Positions 52,093 to 63,871 of a stretch of 64,000 bases of DNA are shown here, one piece after another. The notes under the pieces are model-generated. The model saw nothing but the letters and a program-made list of their open reading frames with translations, ran no database searches and was not told where the DNA came from. Position 1 is the first letter of the stretch. Every line of letters begins with the position of its first letter. The position numbers and the translations under genes are program-made. The stretch is from Leucobacter celer subsp. astrifaciens. GTDB lineage: Bacteria > Actinomycetota > Actinomycetes > Actinomycetales > Microbacteriaceae. The DNA lies in NCBI RefSeq assembly GCF_001273835.1, contig NZ_JHEI01000137.1, positions 124,001 to 188,000 of the forward strand, in the 5' to 3' direction.

Positions 52093-53565
52093 ATGTCTGA
52101 AGCTCGCAATGAAGCGCTGGCCCGGAATCAGCTCGGCGTCGGCTCGATCGTCTTCCTCGTACTCGCGGCGGTGGCGCCGGTCACGGTGCTCGTCGTCGTG
52201 CTGCCGCTCGCCATGGCGCTCGGCAACGGCGGCGGCCTGCCGGTCGCCATCCTCATCGTGGCGGCGGCGCTGCTGCTGTTCGCGGTCGGCTACGCCCAGA
52301 TGACCAAAGAGCTGACCAACGCCGGCGGCTTCTACGCGATCGCGGTGAGAGGACTCGGCAAGACCGCCGGCCTCATCACCGGCCTCATCGCCACGATCGG
52401 CTACAACGCCTTCGTCGCGGGCGCGCTCGGCACCATCGGCTTCTTCACCGGCATGGTGGTGTTCCCGGAACTCTTCAACGGCTTGGAGATCGACTGGTTC
52501 GTCTGCGGCGTCGTGCTGTGCCTGATCGTGTTCCTGCTCGCGCGCTCGGGCATCCACATCAGCGCCGTGGTGCTCGGCATCGCGCTCGTGCTCGAGATCA
52601 TCCTGGTGCTCGTATTCGCCTTCTCGGTGCTCTTCCAGGAGGGCTTCAGTTTCTCGGTGTTCACCCCCGAGATCATCATGGGCGGTTCGCTGTGGATCGG
52701 ACTGCTGCTGGCCGCAACCGCGTTCATCGGCTTCGAGGCCACCGCGCTCTTCGGCGAGGAGGCGAAGGAGCCGCGCAGGACCATCCCGCGGGCGACCTAC
52801 ACCGCGATCATCGTCATCGGCCTGATGCACGCCTTCGCGGCCTGGGCGATGGTCAGCTCGCTGGGCACCGCCCAGGCGCAGGACGACGCGCTCGCGCACC
52901 TCGAGGCCGGCGATCTCACGCTGATGCTGATCGACAAGCACCTCGGACCCTTCATGGTGCTCGTCGCGCTGGTCCTGGTCGTCGTCAGCCTCTTCGCGGC
53001 GCAGCTGGCCTTCCACAACTCGGCCGGTCGGTACCTCTTCGCTCTGGGGCGCGCCCGCGTGCTGCCGCGCTGGCTCGCGAAGACCAACGCGAAGGGCGCC
53101 CCCGAGCGCGCACTCTTCGTGAACCTGATGTTCGCGGTGGTCATCGCAGCGATCTTCCGGTTCGTCTTCCCCGATCTGCCGTCGATCCTCACCCTCGTAC
53201 CGGTCGGGCTCGGGTTCGCGACGCTCGCGATCATGATCGTGCAGGCGATCGCCGCACTGGCCGTGGTGGTGTACTTCCGCAAGACACGGGATCCCCGCTG
53301 GTGGAGCACCTTCATCGCCCCCGGCATCGGCTTCCTCGCGCTGCTGGTGTTCAGCGTCATGGCGATCGTCAACTTCTCGACGGTCGCGGGTTCCGACGAG
53401 CCCTACGTGCTGGTGCTGCCGTGGATCCTCGTGGCCGCCGTGGTCGGCGGAATCATCTACGCGGCGGTGCTCCGGTCGAAGCATCCTCGTGTGTACGAGG
53501 GACTCTCCGGCGACCTCGAGAAGTTCGACGAGGAGCTCGCCGAGGCCGCGCACGAGAACCCGTAG
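52093..53565 (+). CDS. APC superfamily amino acid permease
   Basis: A 490-residue, about 12-TM permease. N-terminal QLGVGSIVFLVLAAVAPVTV, TNAGGFYAIAVRGLGK and the TM6 region FIGFEATALFGEEAKEPRRTIPRATY are APC features. It is more distant from the two permeases in the first 9 kb than they are from each other. The ATG at 52093 follows GAAGGAGAAGCC. The hydrophilic tail (about 455-490) is Glu-rich. Substrate unknown. Confidence 0.87.
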   Translation: MSEARNEALARNQLGVGSIVFLVLAAVAPVTVLVVVLPLAMALGNGGGLPVAILIVAAALLLFAVGYAQMTKELTNAGGFYAIAVRGLGKTAGLITGLIATIGYNAFVAGALGTIGFFTGMVVFPELFNGLEIDWFVCGVVLCLIVFLLARSGIHISAVVLGIALVLEIILVLVFAFSVLFQEGFSFSVFTPEIIMGGSLWIGLLLAATAFIGFEATALFGEEAKEPRRTIPRATYTAIIVIGLMHAFAAWAMVSSLGTAQAQDDALAHLEAGDLTLMLIDKHLGPFMVLVALVLVVVSLFAAQLAFHNSAGRYLFALGRARVLPRWLAKTNAKGAPERALFVNLMFAVVIAAIFRFVFPDLPSILTLVPVGLGFATLAIMIVQAIAALAVVVYFRKTRDPRWWSTFIAPGIGFLALLVFSVMAIVNFSTVAGSDEPYVLVLPWILVAAVVGGIIYAAVLRSKHPRVYEGLSGDLEKFDEELAEAAHENP

Positions 53566-53573
53566 CGTCTCCT

Positions 53574-53693
53574 GCCGCTGGTTGAGCGGGCGGAGCGTTT
53601 TCCCGCTGATTGAGCGAGGCGGAGCCGAGTCGAAATCGAGGGTCCGAGCGCCCGTGGCTTCGACTCGCTCCTCCGTCGGCTCGCTCAACCGGC
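53574..53693. repeat. Palindromic intergenic repeat (GGTTGAGCG family), copy 2
   Basis: GGTTGAGCG (53580-53588) pairs with CGCTCAACC (53682-53690), and GAGTCGAAA pairs with TTCGACTC inside it. Same words as 7401-7480. It lies between converging genes and may end both transcripts. Confidence 0.8.
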
Positions 53694-53698
53694 GCCGG

Positions 53699-54463
53699 CT
53701 ACGCCGCGAGCAGCTCCTCGAGGAACGCTGCGGTGTCCTCCCAGCCCTCGACCGCGTGGCACGCCACGCCGAGCGCCTTCACCGGGTAGTCGTTGCCGTC
53801 GGGATCGAGCCGATCCCCGACGAACAGCATCTCGTCGAGCGGGATGCCCGTGTGCGTCTCGAGCTTGCGCATTCCGTACGCCTTGTCGATGCCCCGCCTC
53901 GTGATGTCGACCGAGGTGGAGCCGCCGCTGCGCACCTCGAGGTCGGGGAGCCTGGCTGCGACGGCGGCGCGCAGGGCGCTCTTCTTCGCGCCGTCGGGAT
54001 CCCACGCCTGCTTCACCTCGACGGGTGCGCGCTGGCCCAGAGCCGAGAAGGTGACCTGGGATCCGCGATCCTCGAGGATCTCGCCCCAGGATTCCGGCTC
54101 CCACAGGCCGAGGCGCTCGGCCTCCTCGCGCAGCGCCGAGAGCGCCGCGTCGCGCTCCTGCGGTGTCAGCTTCTCCTGGTAGACGGTCGCCCACCCGCCG
54201 TTCTCGCGACGCTCGTAGCGAGTACCGCAGGTCGGCAGCAGGTGCAGCCGTTCGAGCGCCGACTCGTCGACCCCCTCGAATGCGTCGAGCCGATCCACCA
54301 GCTGCGCCTCGAACTGCTCGAAATTGCCGCCCGAGATCACCGCCACCGAGGTGCGGTCGAGCAGTCGCGCGAAGACTGCGAGCATACGAGGGTCGACCGG
54401 CGACTTCGAGGGGGCGAGGGTGTCATCGAGATCGAATGCGATGAGGCGGGGGATCGTGGGCAC
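53699..54463 (-). CDS. HAD-IIB family phosphatase
   Basis: A 254-residue Cof/SPP-like hydrolase. Motif I DLDDTL (10-15) holds the nucleophile, motif II is VAVISGG, the motif III region contains a conserved lysine, and motif IV is FVGDRLDPDGND. The phosphomannomutase/sucrose-phosphatase subgroup is the closest in pattern. It is a metal-dependent phosphatase of unknown sugar phosphate. The GTG at 54463 starts exactly at homology (VPTIPRLIAFDLDDTL). Confidence 0.86.
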   Translation of the reverse strand: MPTIPRLIAFDLDDTLAPSKSPVDPRMLAVFARLLDRTSVAVISGGNFEQFEAQLVDRLDAFEGVDESALERLHLLPTCGTRYERRENGGWATVYQEKLTPQERDAALSALREEAERLGLWEPESWGEILEDRGSQVTFSALGQRAPVEVKQAWDPDGAKKSALRAAVAARLPDLEVRSGGSTSVDITRRGIDKAYGMRKLETHTGIPLDEMLFVGDRLDPDGNDYPVKALGVACHAVEGWEDTAAFLEELLAA

Positions 54464-54537
54464 TCGTCGATTCTGCCACAGCGCTTCCCCGGGGTCGCCG
54501 GAAGCGGCGCGCGGCTCGGCCGGCGCGCGCCGAGGAC

Positions 54538-54957
54538 CTACTTGTCGAGATCCGGCATGGAGGTCGCGTTGGCGTAGAAGCGCACGTCGACGCGCTCGAG
54601 CCCGGTCCCCTCGAAGATGATGCGGTACGTGCCGGGCATGGGGATCCGGGCATCGGCCAATTGGAAGACCATGGGGATGTAGCCGAAGCTGTCGTTGCCT
54701 CCGCCGAGGCTGAAATTGCCCTCCAGGCTGAAGATCTCGCCTCCGCCCACTGCCGGCTCGCAGCGCGCACGGAAGGTGCGTTCGGGATCGCCGCGCCGCG
54801 CCTCGTTCTCGTCGTACTCGACCACCACCACGAGCGTCGCGCCCAGAGGCGCGGGAAACTCCTCGCGGTTGATCGTGTTGATGAACCCCGAGAGCACGCC
54901 GAGCGTGCCCTCGCGCACGTTCGCCGCATCCGCCAGGAACGCTGCCGCCACTCTCAT
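54538..54957 (-). CDS. DUF6941 family protein
   Basis: A 139-residue cytosolic protein. N-terminal MRVAAAFLADAANVREGTLGVLSGFINTI is characteristic of the family, whose function is unknown. The rest is predicted to be beta-rich (TLVVVVEYDENEA, NFSLGGGNDSFGYIPMVFQLAD, PGTYRIIFEGTGLERV). The ATG at 54957 follows GAGGAGG. A single-gene unit between argF and the HAD gene. Confidence 0.8.
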   Translation of the reverse strand: MRVAAAFLADAANVREGTLGVLSGFINTINREEFPAPLGATLVVVVEYDENEARRGDPERTFRARCEPAVGGGEIFSLEGNFSLGGGNDSFGYIPMVFQLADARIPMPGTYRIIFEGTGLERVDVRFYANATSMPDLDK

Positions 54958-55044
54958 CCGTGCCTCCTCGGATCCGTTGGCTCCACTCTCCCACGCCGGG
55001 CTGGGTCCCTGCCAGGTCGGTTCGCTGCGGGCGGGTGCGTCCGA

Positions 55045-55112
55045 GCTTCGGCTCTCACCGACGTTTCGGATCGAGACGCTGGTTTCCGTCCGCAGAACTG
55101 GTGAGGTCCGAA
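55045..55112. repeat. Inverted-repeat element, CGGCTCTCACCG family, copy C
   Basis: Left arm CTTCGGCTCTCACCGACG is close to copies A and B. The right arm (GGTGAGGTCCG) is decayed. It lies in the 264-bp gap before argF. Confidence 0.65.
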
Positions 55113-55221
55113 AGAAAGGGCTGCGGGCGGGCATGGGTGTGTCGACGGGTTGGTACGCGGGGGATGAGCGGGCGGCACCGGGACGGACGGGTGCCTCCGG
55201 CGCAGCAGGTAGGCTGGATAG

Positions 55222-57563
<2,342 letters not shown>

Positions 57564-57619
57564 GGCGGGGATCGGGTGCAGCGCGTTGCGATGACAACGA
57601 CCTGGTACTCTCACCACTT

Positions 57620-59206
57620 GTGAGCGATTCGCGTGTGGTTCCACTCTCGCAGCTCCTCGAGGGCGCTGCAGGCATGGTGCTCCCGTTCGTCAGTGAAGCT
57701 GAAGAACCGCGGACCGGTCTCGAAGTGGATCGGGTGCTCCTGCACGAGCCCGGCAGCCGCAGGGATTACAGCGGCGCGATCGTGCTCGTCAGCATGCGGG
57801 TTCCCGACAGGTTCGCGCTAGGGGCTCTGCTCGACGAAGCAGGTACGGCGGCAGCCCTGGTGCTCTCGTACGACTCCACCCGAGACACTGCGCGCGCAGC
57901 CGATGGTCCGCATCTGCTGCGCCGATCGCAGTGGACCGAGTGGACTGAGTTGTTCCAGGCGCTGCTCCGGCTGATCGCCGCGGGCGGAACGGATCCTGCG
58001 GTGTCTCAGCTGGACGATCTCGCCGCTCTGGCGCGCTGGATCCGGGATCAGACGGGGAGCGCGGTCACCATCGAAGATCTGGACTCGAGGGTGCTGGCGT
58101 ACGCCGTGGCGGGCGAACAAGTTGATCCGATCCGCAACCAGACCATCCTGAGCGGAGAGGTGCCGGCCTGGCGAGTCGAGCACCTCATGTCCTCCGGGTT
58201 TCTCCCTGCGGTCTGGAGATCGGACGAGGTTGTGGTGCGGGATGCCGAGGGCGATGATCCCGCGCGAATGGTCGTCTCGCTGAAAGCAGGCTCAGAGACG
58301 CTCGGCACCATATGGGCTGCGTTCGACCAGCGGACCGATCGCGACGCGCTCCGCGGGCTGCTGCTGAGCGTCCGCGAGTCGGCGAGCGCCATGCTGCTCC
58401 GAGAAAAGCATCGTGAGCGGCACGAGCGTCGAGTTCAGGAGTCGGCACTCGCGGAACTGCTCGATTCCGGTATCGACTCCGGGGTGCCCGCCTCCCTGCT
58501 CGGGTTACGACGGGACGCGATACACACGGTGGTCGCTCTGGGGCCCGTTACCGAGCGCTCGCGCGCGCTGATGTTCCATCTGCAAGCGCTGCGGGCCGGC
58601 TGCATTGCGGTGGAGGTGCGTTCGGAGCTGTTCGGCGTGATGCCGCTGCGAGCGGGTGAGCGGACGGATGCTGACGCGGCACGAGCTCTGGAGCAGGATC
58701 TGCGGCGTGTGGCGGGATCGGAGCATGACGCGGTCCTGGCCATGAGCCCTCCGTCGGCCGATCTCGCGGGGCTGCGATCGGTGACGCTCTCTGCCCGCCG
58801 CGTCCTGCGTTCAACAGTGCTGCGGGGCGTGCACAGCCGCCGTGCTGAGAACGGTCCGACGGTGCTCACTGAGGCTGATGTGAACGAGGGACTCGTCATG
58901 ATGCGCATCGTCGAACTCGTCGAGCCGGCAGCAGAGGAGATTCTCGCACCGCTCGAGCTGCTTGCGGAGTACGACCGTGCGCATGGTACCCAACTCGTAG
59001 ATACGGTGGCCGCCGTTGTCGAGCACCCGGGCAACCTTGCCGACGCGGCTCGGCTGCTGGGCATCCACGCCAACTCGCTCCGATATCGTCTCGAGCGGAT
59101 CGTTGCGATCGCTCAGCTCGACCCGCGTGCGCCCATCACTCGGACGCGGCTCGGCCTCGGCCTGCTCATCCGGGACGCGATGTCAGGAGTTCGTCACTCC
59201 GGGTGA
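57620..59206 (+). CDS. PucR family transcriptional regulator
   Basis: A 528-residue regulator. An N-terminal purine-catabolism-like domain (about 1-110) is followed by a GAF-like middle (about 130-270) and a C-terminal PucR helix-turn-helix (about 470-525; NLADAARLLGIHANSLRYRLERI). It precedes the PLP/deacylase/transporter genes in the same direction and probably controls them, as PucR proteins commonly act on an adjacent catabolic operon. GTG 57620 is 8 nt after TACTCT. Base composition from here on seems slightly less GC-biased. Confidence 0.88.
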   Translation: MSDSRVVPLSQLLEGAAGMVLPFVSEAEEPRTGLEVDRVLLHEPGSRRDYSGAIVLVSMRVPDRFALGALLDEAGTAAALVLSYDSTRDTARAADGPHLLRRSQWTEWTELFQALLRLIAAGGTDPAVSQLDDLAALARWIRDQTGSAVTIEDLDSRVLAYAVAGEQVDPIRNQTILSGEVPAWRVEHLMSSGFLPAVWRSDEVVVRDAEGDDPARMVVSLKAGSETLGTIWAAFDQRTDRDALRGLLLSVRESASAMLLREKHRERHERRVQESALAELLDSGIDSGVPASLLGLRRDAIHTVVALGPVTERSRALMFHLQALRAGCIAVEVRSELFGVMPLRAGERTDADAARALEQDLRRVAGSEHDAVLAMSPPSADLAGLRSVTLSARRVLRSTVLRGVHSRRAENGPTVLTEADVNEGLVMMRIVELVEPAAEEILAPLELLAEYDRAHGTQLVDTVAAVVEHPGNLADAARLLGIHANSLRYRLERIVAIAQLDPRAPITRTRLGLGLLIRDAMSGVRHSG

Positions 59207-59354
59207 ATGCACAAGCGGGAGGCGCTTCTTTCGTGCACATCTGAGAGAGCGGCGGAGAACGCCCGCCGGAGTGGGCAAAGTCACGGAGATCGCGGCGTGA
59301 ACTCCTCGTGCTGGACTGGTCGGAGGCACGCTCAGGCTCCCTAGTGTTGTGCAT

Positions 59355-60704
59355 ATGATCCCGACGACGACCGCCGCCGCTTCCGCCTCTCCGACCGCCG
59401 CACTCCTCGGGCAGCGCAGGGTCGATACGGTCGCCGATGCGGTGCGCCTCGGCCTGCTGACCGATGAACAGCCGGTCTGCGGCGTCATCGACCTGGATAC
59501 GCTCGACGAACTGATGGCGTCGTTGCTCCATGCTTACTCCGCGGAGTCGCCGGCTCTCCACACCGTGGCGGCGAAGTCGATCACACTCCGCCCGGTGCTC
59601 GCGCGCTTTGCGCAAGCCGGGTTCGGATGCGAGGTGGCCAGCGGCGGCGAACTGGAACTCGCGCTCGCGGCGGGCTTCCCCCTGAGCGGGATCATCTATG
59701 ACTCGCCGGCAAAAACGGAGACCGAGATTCACCGCCTACTCGAGCTCGGGATCTCGTTCAACATCGACAACTTCTCAGAGCTCGAGCGCGTCGACCGATG
59801 CATCCGCCCGGAGCACACTGCAGTCATCGGGATCCGCATTAACCCCCAGACCGGTGCCGGAGCCATCGGGGCAATGAGCACGGCCACCGCCACATCCAAA
59901 TTCGGTGTCGGACTCACGGACCGACGGGAAGAGCTCATCGAGGCGTATCTTTCCCGCCCTTGGCTCTCGCAGGTACACGTACACAGCGGTTCGCAGGGAC
60001 TCACGTTGGAACACTCCGCGGTCGGTGTGCATGCGGTGGTCGACCTTGCCAATGAGATCAACGATCGAGCGGGAGAGCGGAGGGTTCGCCGGGTCGACAT
60101 CGGCGGCGGGCTGCCGGTGAACTTCGCATCGGACGAGATCATCCCGGGGTTCGAAGCGCATCGTGCGGCCGTGGAGGCGGCGGTGCCGCGTCTCTTCGAC
60201 GGAGGATTCGAGATCATCACCGAGTTTGGGCGCTCCTTGACCGCGAAGGCGGGGCTGCTGATGAGCCGCGTCGAATACATCAAAGTGACGGGTGGACGGC
60301 GTATCGCGGTCACCCACGCGGGCGTGCAGGTCGCGACGCGGACCGTCTTCATGCCGGAGTCCTGGCCGTTGCGCGTTGAAGTCTACGACGCTGCCGGTCG
60401 GATCCGGACTTCCGAGACGGAAATACAGGACGTGGCGGGTCCAGCCTGCTTCTCGGGGGACATGCTGGCGGTCGGGCGCGAACTGCCGCTGATCGAGGAG
60501 GGTGACCTCGTGGTCGCTCCCGACACTGGTGGGTACTACTTCTCTTCCCATTTCTCCTACAACGCGTTGCCGCGCCCCGCGATCTACGCCGTCGGAACAG
60601 ATCCGGCCGGAGAACGCGCATGGTCGCTTGCCCGCCGCGCTCAATCGATGCAGGAGATCCTCGCGGAATCGGGTGAGCCCGAGCTGCGAGCGATCGGCGC
60701 GTGA
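59355..60704 (+). CDS. Fold-III PLP-dependent enzyme (Orn/DAP decarboxylase family)
   Basis: A 449-residue enzyme of the alanine racemase-like decarboxylase family. PLP Lys is in HTVAAKS, HVHSGSQG and the phosphate loop IGGGLPVN bind the cofactor, EFGRSL is the family glutamate region and CFSGD the usual C-terminal cysteine. Resembles diaminopimelate decarboxylase but the substrate pocket differs; a Y4yA-type enzyme or a D-amino acid converting enzyme is possible. ATG 59355 lies 7 nt after TAGTGT (leaderless); GTG 59349 is less likely. It precedes the deacylase by 34 bp. Confidence 0.8.
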   Translation: MIPTTTAAASASPTAALLGQRRVDTVADAVRLGLLTDEQPVCGVIDLDTLDELMASLLHAYSAESPALHTVAAKSITLRPVLARFAQAGFGCEVASGGELELALAAGFPLSGIIYDSPAKTETEIHRLLELGISFNIDNFSELERVDRCIRPEHTAVIGIRINPQTGAGAIGAMSTATATSKFGVGLTDRREELIEAYLSRPWLSQVHVHSGSQGLTLEHSAVGVHAVVDLANEINDRAGERRVRRVDIGGGLPVNFASDEIIPGFEAHRAAVEAAVPRLFDGGFEIITEFGRSLTAKAGLLMSRVEYIKVTGGRRIAVTHAGVQVATRTVFMPESWPLRVEVYDAAGRIRTSETEIQDVAGPACFSGDMLAVGRELPLIEEGDLVVAPDTGGYYFSSHFSYNALPRPAIYAVGTDPAGERAWSLARRAQSMQEILAESGEPELRAIGA

Positions 60705-60738
60705 GTCCACCCCCGGAAACTACCTTTGGAGAACACCG

Positions 60739-62355
60739 ATGTTCGAGACACTCATCGTCAACGCAGAGATCGTCGACGGAACCGGAGGGCCGCGTTTCCA
60801 CGGTGAGCTCGGTATCGTCGACGGGCGGATCGCACATCTCGCTCGGCGGCCCGCCGACGCCACCGCATCCGACGCGCGCCAGGCGGACCGGGCGACTCGG
60901 ACGATTGACGCGGGTGGTCAGATCGTCGCCCCCGGCTTCATAGATCTGCATTCGCACGCGGACTTCTCGATCCAGGGCGCCCCCGCGGCTGAAACTCAGC
61001 TGACGCAGGGCGTCACGACCTCGCTCGTCGGCAACTGCGGATCCTCTCCGTTTCCCACCAGATCGATCGATGACCTCACGCGGGACAATCAACACCTGGA
61101 GGCCGCGTTCACCGGGGAGTGGTCGGATACAGAGGGTTTCATCACCGCGCTCGAGGACATGCGCCCCGGTATCAACATCGCGCTCCAGATCGGATTGTCG
61201 ACGGTCCGCTCGTTTTGCATGGGGAGCGGCGATGTGCAGCCCGACGACGCAGATCTGCGAGCGATGCGGCGTGAGATCTCCGCGGCTGCCGAATCGGGTG
61301 TCTTCGGCTTCTCATCCGGCCTGATCTACGCTCCTGGATCGTATGCCGACCCGCGGGAGATGGTGGATCTCGTGTCTGCCGCAGCCGACGCTGGTCTTCT
61401 GCATTCGACGCACATGCGCAATGAAGCAGGCGACCTGCTCGAAGCCGTCGACGAAGCCATCACCACTGCCGAGCGGGCCGGTGCTCGGCTGGAGATCTCG
61501 CATCTGAAAGCGCTGGGGCCCGGGAACCGAGGACTGCCCGCCGTCGCGCTCGAACGGATCGAGGATGCGCGTACCCGCGGGCTCGATGTCATGGCGGACG
61601 TTTACCCCTACACCGCCTCGAGCACGGGATTGACTTCCCGGCTCCCCGGCTTCGCGATGGACGGTGGCAAGGACGCGATGGTCGAGAGACTCGCCCATCC
61701 TCCGATGCGCGCAGCCATAGCGGAGGCTGTTGCTTCCCGTTTCGGTGCAGACATCGATCCGGCCGGAGTCATCGTGGCCGCGCTCGGTCCGAGCACCACC
61801 GGAGACGACTACTCCTGGACGATCGGACTCGGGCTCACCGAGATCGGCGAGCGCGACGGTTGCGCACCCGAGGAAGCCGCGATGCGACTGCTGCACGCGC
61901 ACGACGGCTCCGTCGCCATCGTGAACCACGCGATGGACCCGCAAGACGTCGAAGCCGTGCTCGCCCACCCGCTCGTCTCGATCGCGAGTGACGGCTGGAC
62001 GCTGGCAGCAACGGGTGCGGGGCGGCCCCACCCGCGCTCGTTCGGGACGTTCGCCCGAGTGCTCGGTCACTACGTGCGAGATCGCGGGGTGATGCCGCTC
62101 GAGGAGGCGATCCGCAAGATGACGTCTCAGCCCGCAGATCGCCTTCGACTGAACGATCGAGGAATGCTGGCAATCGGCAAGGTCGCCGACGTAGTGATCT
62201 TCGATGCTGCGACCGTGAGAGACAACGCGACCTATAGCGATCCCTGGCAGCTCTCCAGCGGTGTATCTACCGTGCTGCTCGCAGGGGAGGCAGCCGTATC
62301 CGACGGAGCGGTTACCGATCGCCGTTGCGGCCGGGTGCTCCGCCGCTCCGCATGA
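60739..62355 (+). CDS. N-acyl-D-amino-acid deacylase (D-aminoacylase family)
   Basis: A 538-residue zinc amidohydrolase. Metal site LHSHADF, the TTSLVGNCGSSPFP loop with the bridging Cys, HSTHMRNE, RLEISHLKA and VSIASDGW match D-aminoacylases and dihydroorotase-like deacylases. It would free a D-amino acid from an N-acyl or peptide-type substrate. Start ATG 60739 follows TTGGAG. Neighbours: a fold-III PLP enzyme that could act on the amino acid, a transporter and a serine hydrolase. Confidence 0.88.
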   Translation: MFETLIVNAEIVDGTGGPRFHGELGIVDGRIAHLARRPADATASDARQADRATRTIDAGGQIVAPGFIDLHSHADFSIQGAPAAETQLTQGVTTSLVGNCGSSPFPTRSIDDLTRDNQHLEAAFTGEWSDTEGFITALEDMRPGINIALQIGLSTVRSFCMGSGDVQPDDADLRAMRREISAAAESGVFGFSSGLIYAPGSYADPREMVDLVSAAADAGLLHSTHMRNEAGDLLEAVDEAITTAERAGARLEISHLKALGPGNRGLPAVALERIEDARTRGLDVMADVYPYTASSTGLTSRLPGFAMDGGKDAMVERLAHPPMRAAIAEAVASRFGADIDPAGVIVAALGPSTTGDDYSWTIGLGLTEIGERDGCAPEEAAMRLLHAHDGSVAIVNHAMDPQDVEAVLAHPLVSIASDGWTLAATGAGRPHPRSFGTFARVLGHYVRDRGVMPLEEAIRKMTSQPADRLRLNDRGMLAIGKVADVVIFDAATVRDNATYSDPWQLSSGVSTVLLAGEAAVSDGAVTDRRCGRVLRRSA

Positions 62356-62404
62356 CACAGACCATAAATCCGATTCCGAACCGACCACGATATGAAGGAC
62401 CAGA

Positions 62405-63850
62405 ATGTCTTCCGTTGACGTAACGAACAAACACGATGGTGTGCTTGAGAACGGGGAAGCGCCGCCCAAGCGGCTTCCCCGACTCCTCGGCGTCGCCGTC
62501 GGAGCCGTGGCGCTCGCCGCATGTATTCTCATCCCGTTGATGACAGACCGGCCTGGGCTGTGGGGTCTGATCCCGATCGTCACCTACGCCGTGCTGGTGC
62601 TGGTCGGATTCAACATCCTGCTCTCGACCGCGTTCTCGTCGCTTCTCGCGATAACGATGGCGCAGCTCACGATTCCCGAGATCGGTACTCTGCTGACAGA
62701 GTCATTGGGGTCGTTCATCGCGACGATCGGCCTGATCATCATGCTCGGCGCGGGTCTCGGCGCAGTGGCCCGCGAGACCGGTGCCGCCGCTGCTCTGGTG
62801 CAAGGGATCGTGAACAAGGTCGGTGTCGATACCCCGGGCAAGGTGCAGATCGGTATCATGCTCTCCTCGACGGTGCTCGTCGGCTCGCTTGGCACCTTGG
62901 CCGGGGCGAATGCGATTCTGGCGCCCATCATCATCCCGATTGCCGCTCGGGTGAAGTGGTCGCGACCCGCTGTGGCCGCGATGATCCACACCGCCGGCGC
63001 CGCCGGCCTCATGATCGGCCCCTTCACGCCTCCGGTGGTCACGGTCATGGGCGCTGCTGATTTGACCTACTTCGAGTACCTGTACTCGGCCGGTCTGCCG
63101 ATGGCCGCGACTACCTTCATCGTGGGGTTCTTCAGCTCTCGGTGGGTGCAGAAGCGCACCAGCGATACCGACCCCTATCCGGCGGAGGATATGGGTGAGG
63201 CCACGGGGGCCATTGCTCATCCGAATGCCACGAAGCACTCGGTGGCCGCGGCATGGGCGTTCGCCGGTACGATCGTGGCGCTCACCGTCGTCGGTGTCAT
63301 GATCAAGGCGGGTTACACCTATGCGATCATCGTGATGATCGTCACGGCAGTCATGACCGCTCTCTGCGGGCGGATGCACCCGGAACCTGCTGTGACAGCC
63401 TTCACCCGAGGAGCGGCGAGCCTGATCTGGCTGTTCTTCCTGTTTTGGCTGTTCAACCCGCTGCTGGTGCTCGTCGAGGAATCGGGTGCATACGAGGCCC
63501 TGCTGGACGGATTGAACCCGACCTTGCAGTCTGCAGGACCCTGGCCCTTCCTGGTGCTCAGCCTGCTCATCGGGTGGCTGGCGGTTCCTGGAGCCGCTGT
63601 CGCGCAGGTGGTGCTCATCGACAAGCTGCTGTGGCCGCTTGCCGCATCGATCGGCGTGCCGCCGACGGCCTGGGCGGCGTCGCTCCTCGGAGGCAGCCAG
63701 ATCGACTGGTTCGGGCCGCTCCCGAACGGCGACATGATCGGTCAGATGGGCCTCGCGCGCTCGACGAACCTCAAGATGATGCTGTACAACGGCTGGATCG
63801 TGATGGCTGCGAACCTCATCGTGCTCTGCATCATGTTCGCGATCCTCTGA
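62405..63850 (+). CDS. Ion-coupled permease, NhaC/IT-superfamily type
   Basis: A 481-residue membrane protein with about 12 TMs. An N-terminal hydrophilic part (about 1-25) is followed by paired hairpin-like repeats. Motifs GSLGTLAGANAILAPIIIPI and GPFTPPVVTVMGAADL, and a late GGSQIDWFGPLPNGDMIGQM, resemble Na+/H+ antiporter-like and C4-dicarboxylate/gluconate (IT) permeases. It probably imports the substrate of this locus. ATG 62405 lies 49 bp after the deacylase. Confidence 0.75.
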   Translation: MSSVDVTNKHDGVLENGEAPPKRLPRLLGVAVGAVALAACILIPLMTDRPGLWGLIPIVTYAVLVLVGFNILLSTAFSSLLAITMAQLTIPEIGTLLTESLGSFIATIGLIIMLGAGLGAVARETGAAAALVQGIVNKVGVDTPGKVQIGIMLSSTVLVGSLGTLAGANAILAPIIIPIAARVKWSRPAVAAMIHTAGAAGLMIGPFTPPVVTVMGAADLTYFEYLYSAGLPMAATTFIVGFFSSRWVQKRTSDTDPYPAEDMGEATGAIAHPNATKHSVAAAWAFAGTIVALTVVGVMIKAGYTYAIIVMIVTAVMTALCGRMHPEPAVTAFTRGAASLIWLFFLFWLFNPLLVLVEESGAYEALLDGLNPTLQSAGPWPFLVLSLLIGWLAVPGAAVAQVVLIDKLLWPLAASIGVPPTAWAASLLGGSQIDWFGPLPNGDMIGQMGLARSTNLKMMLYNGWIVMAANLIVLCIMFAIL

Positions 63851-63871
63851 CCGAGCGGACGAAGGAAGACC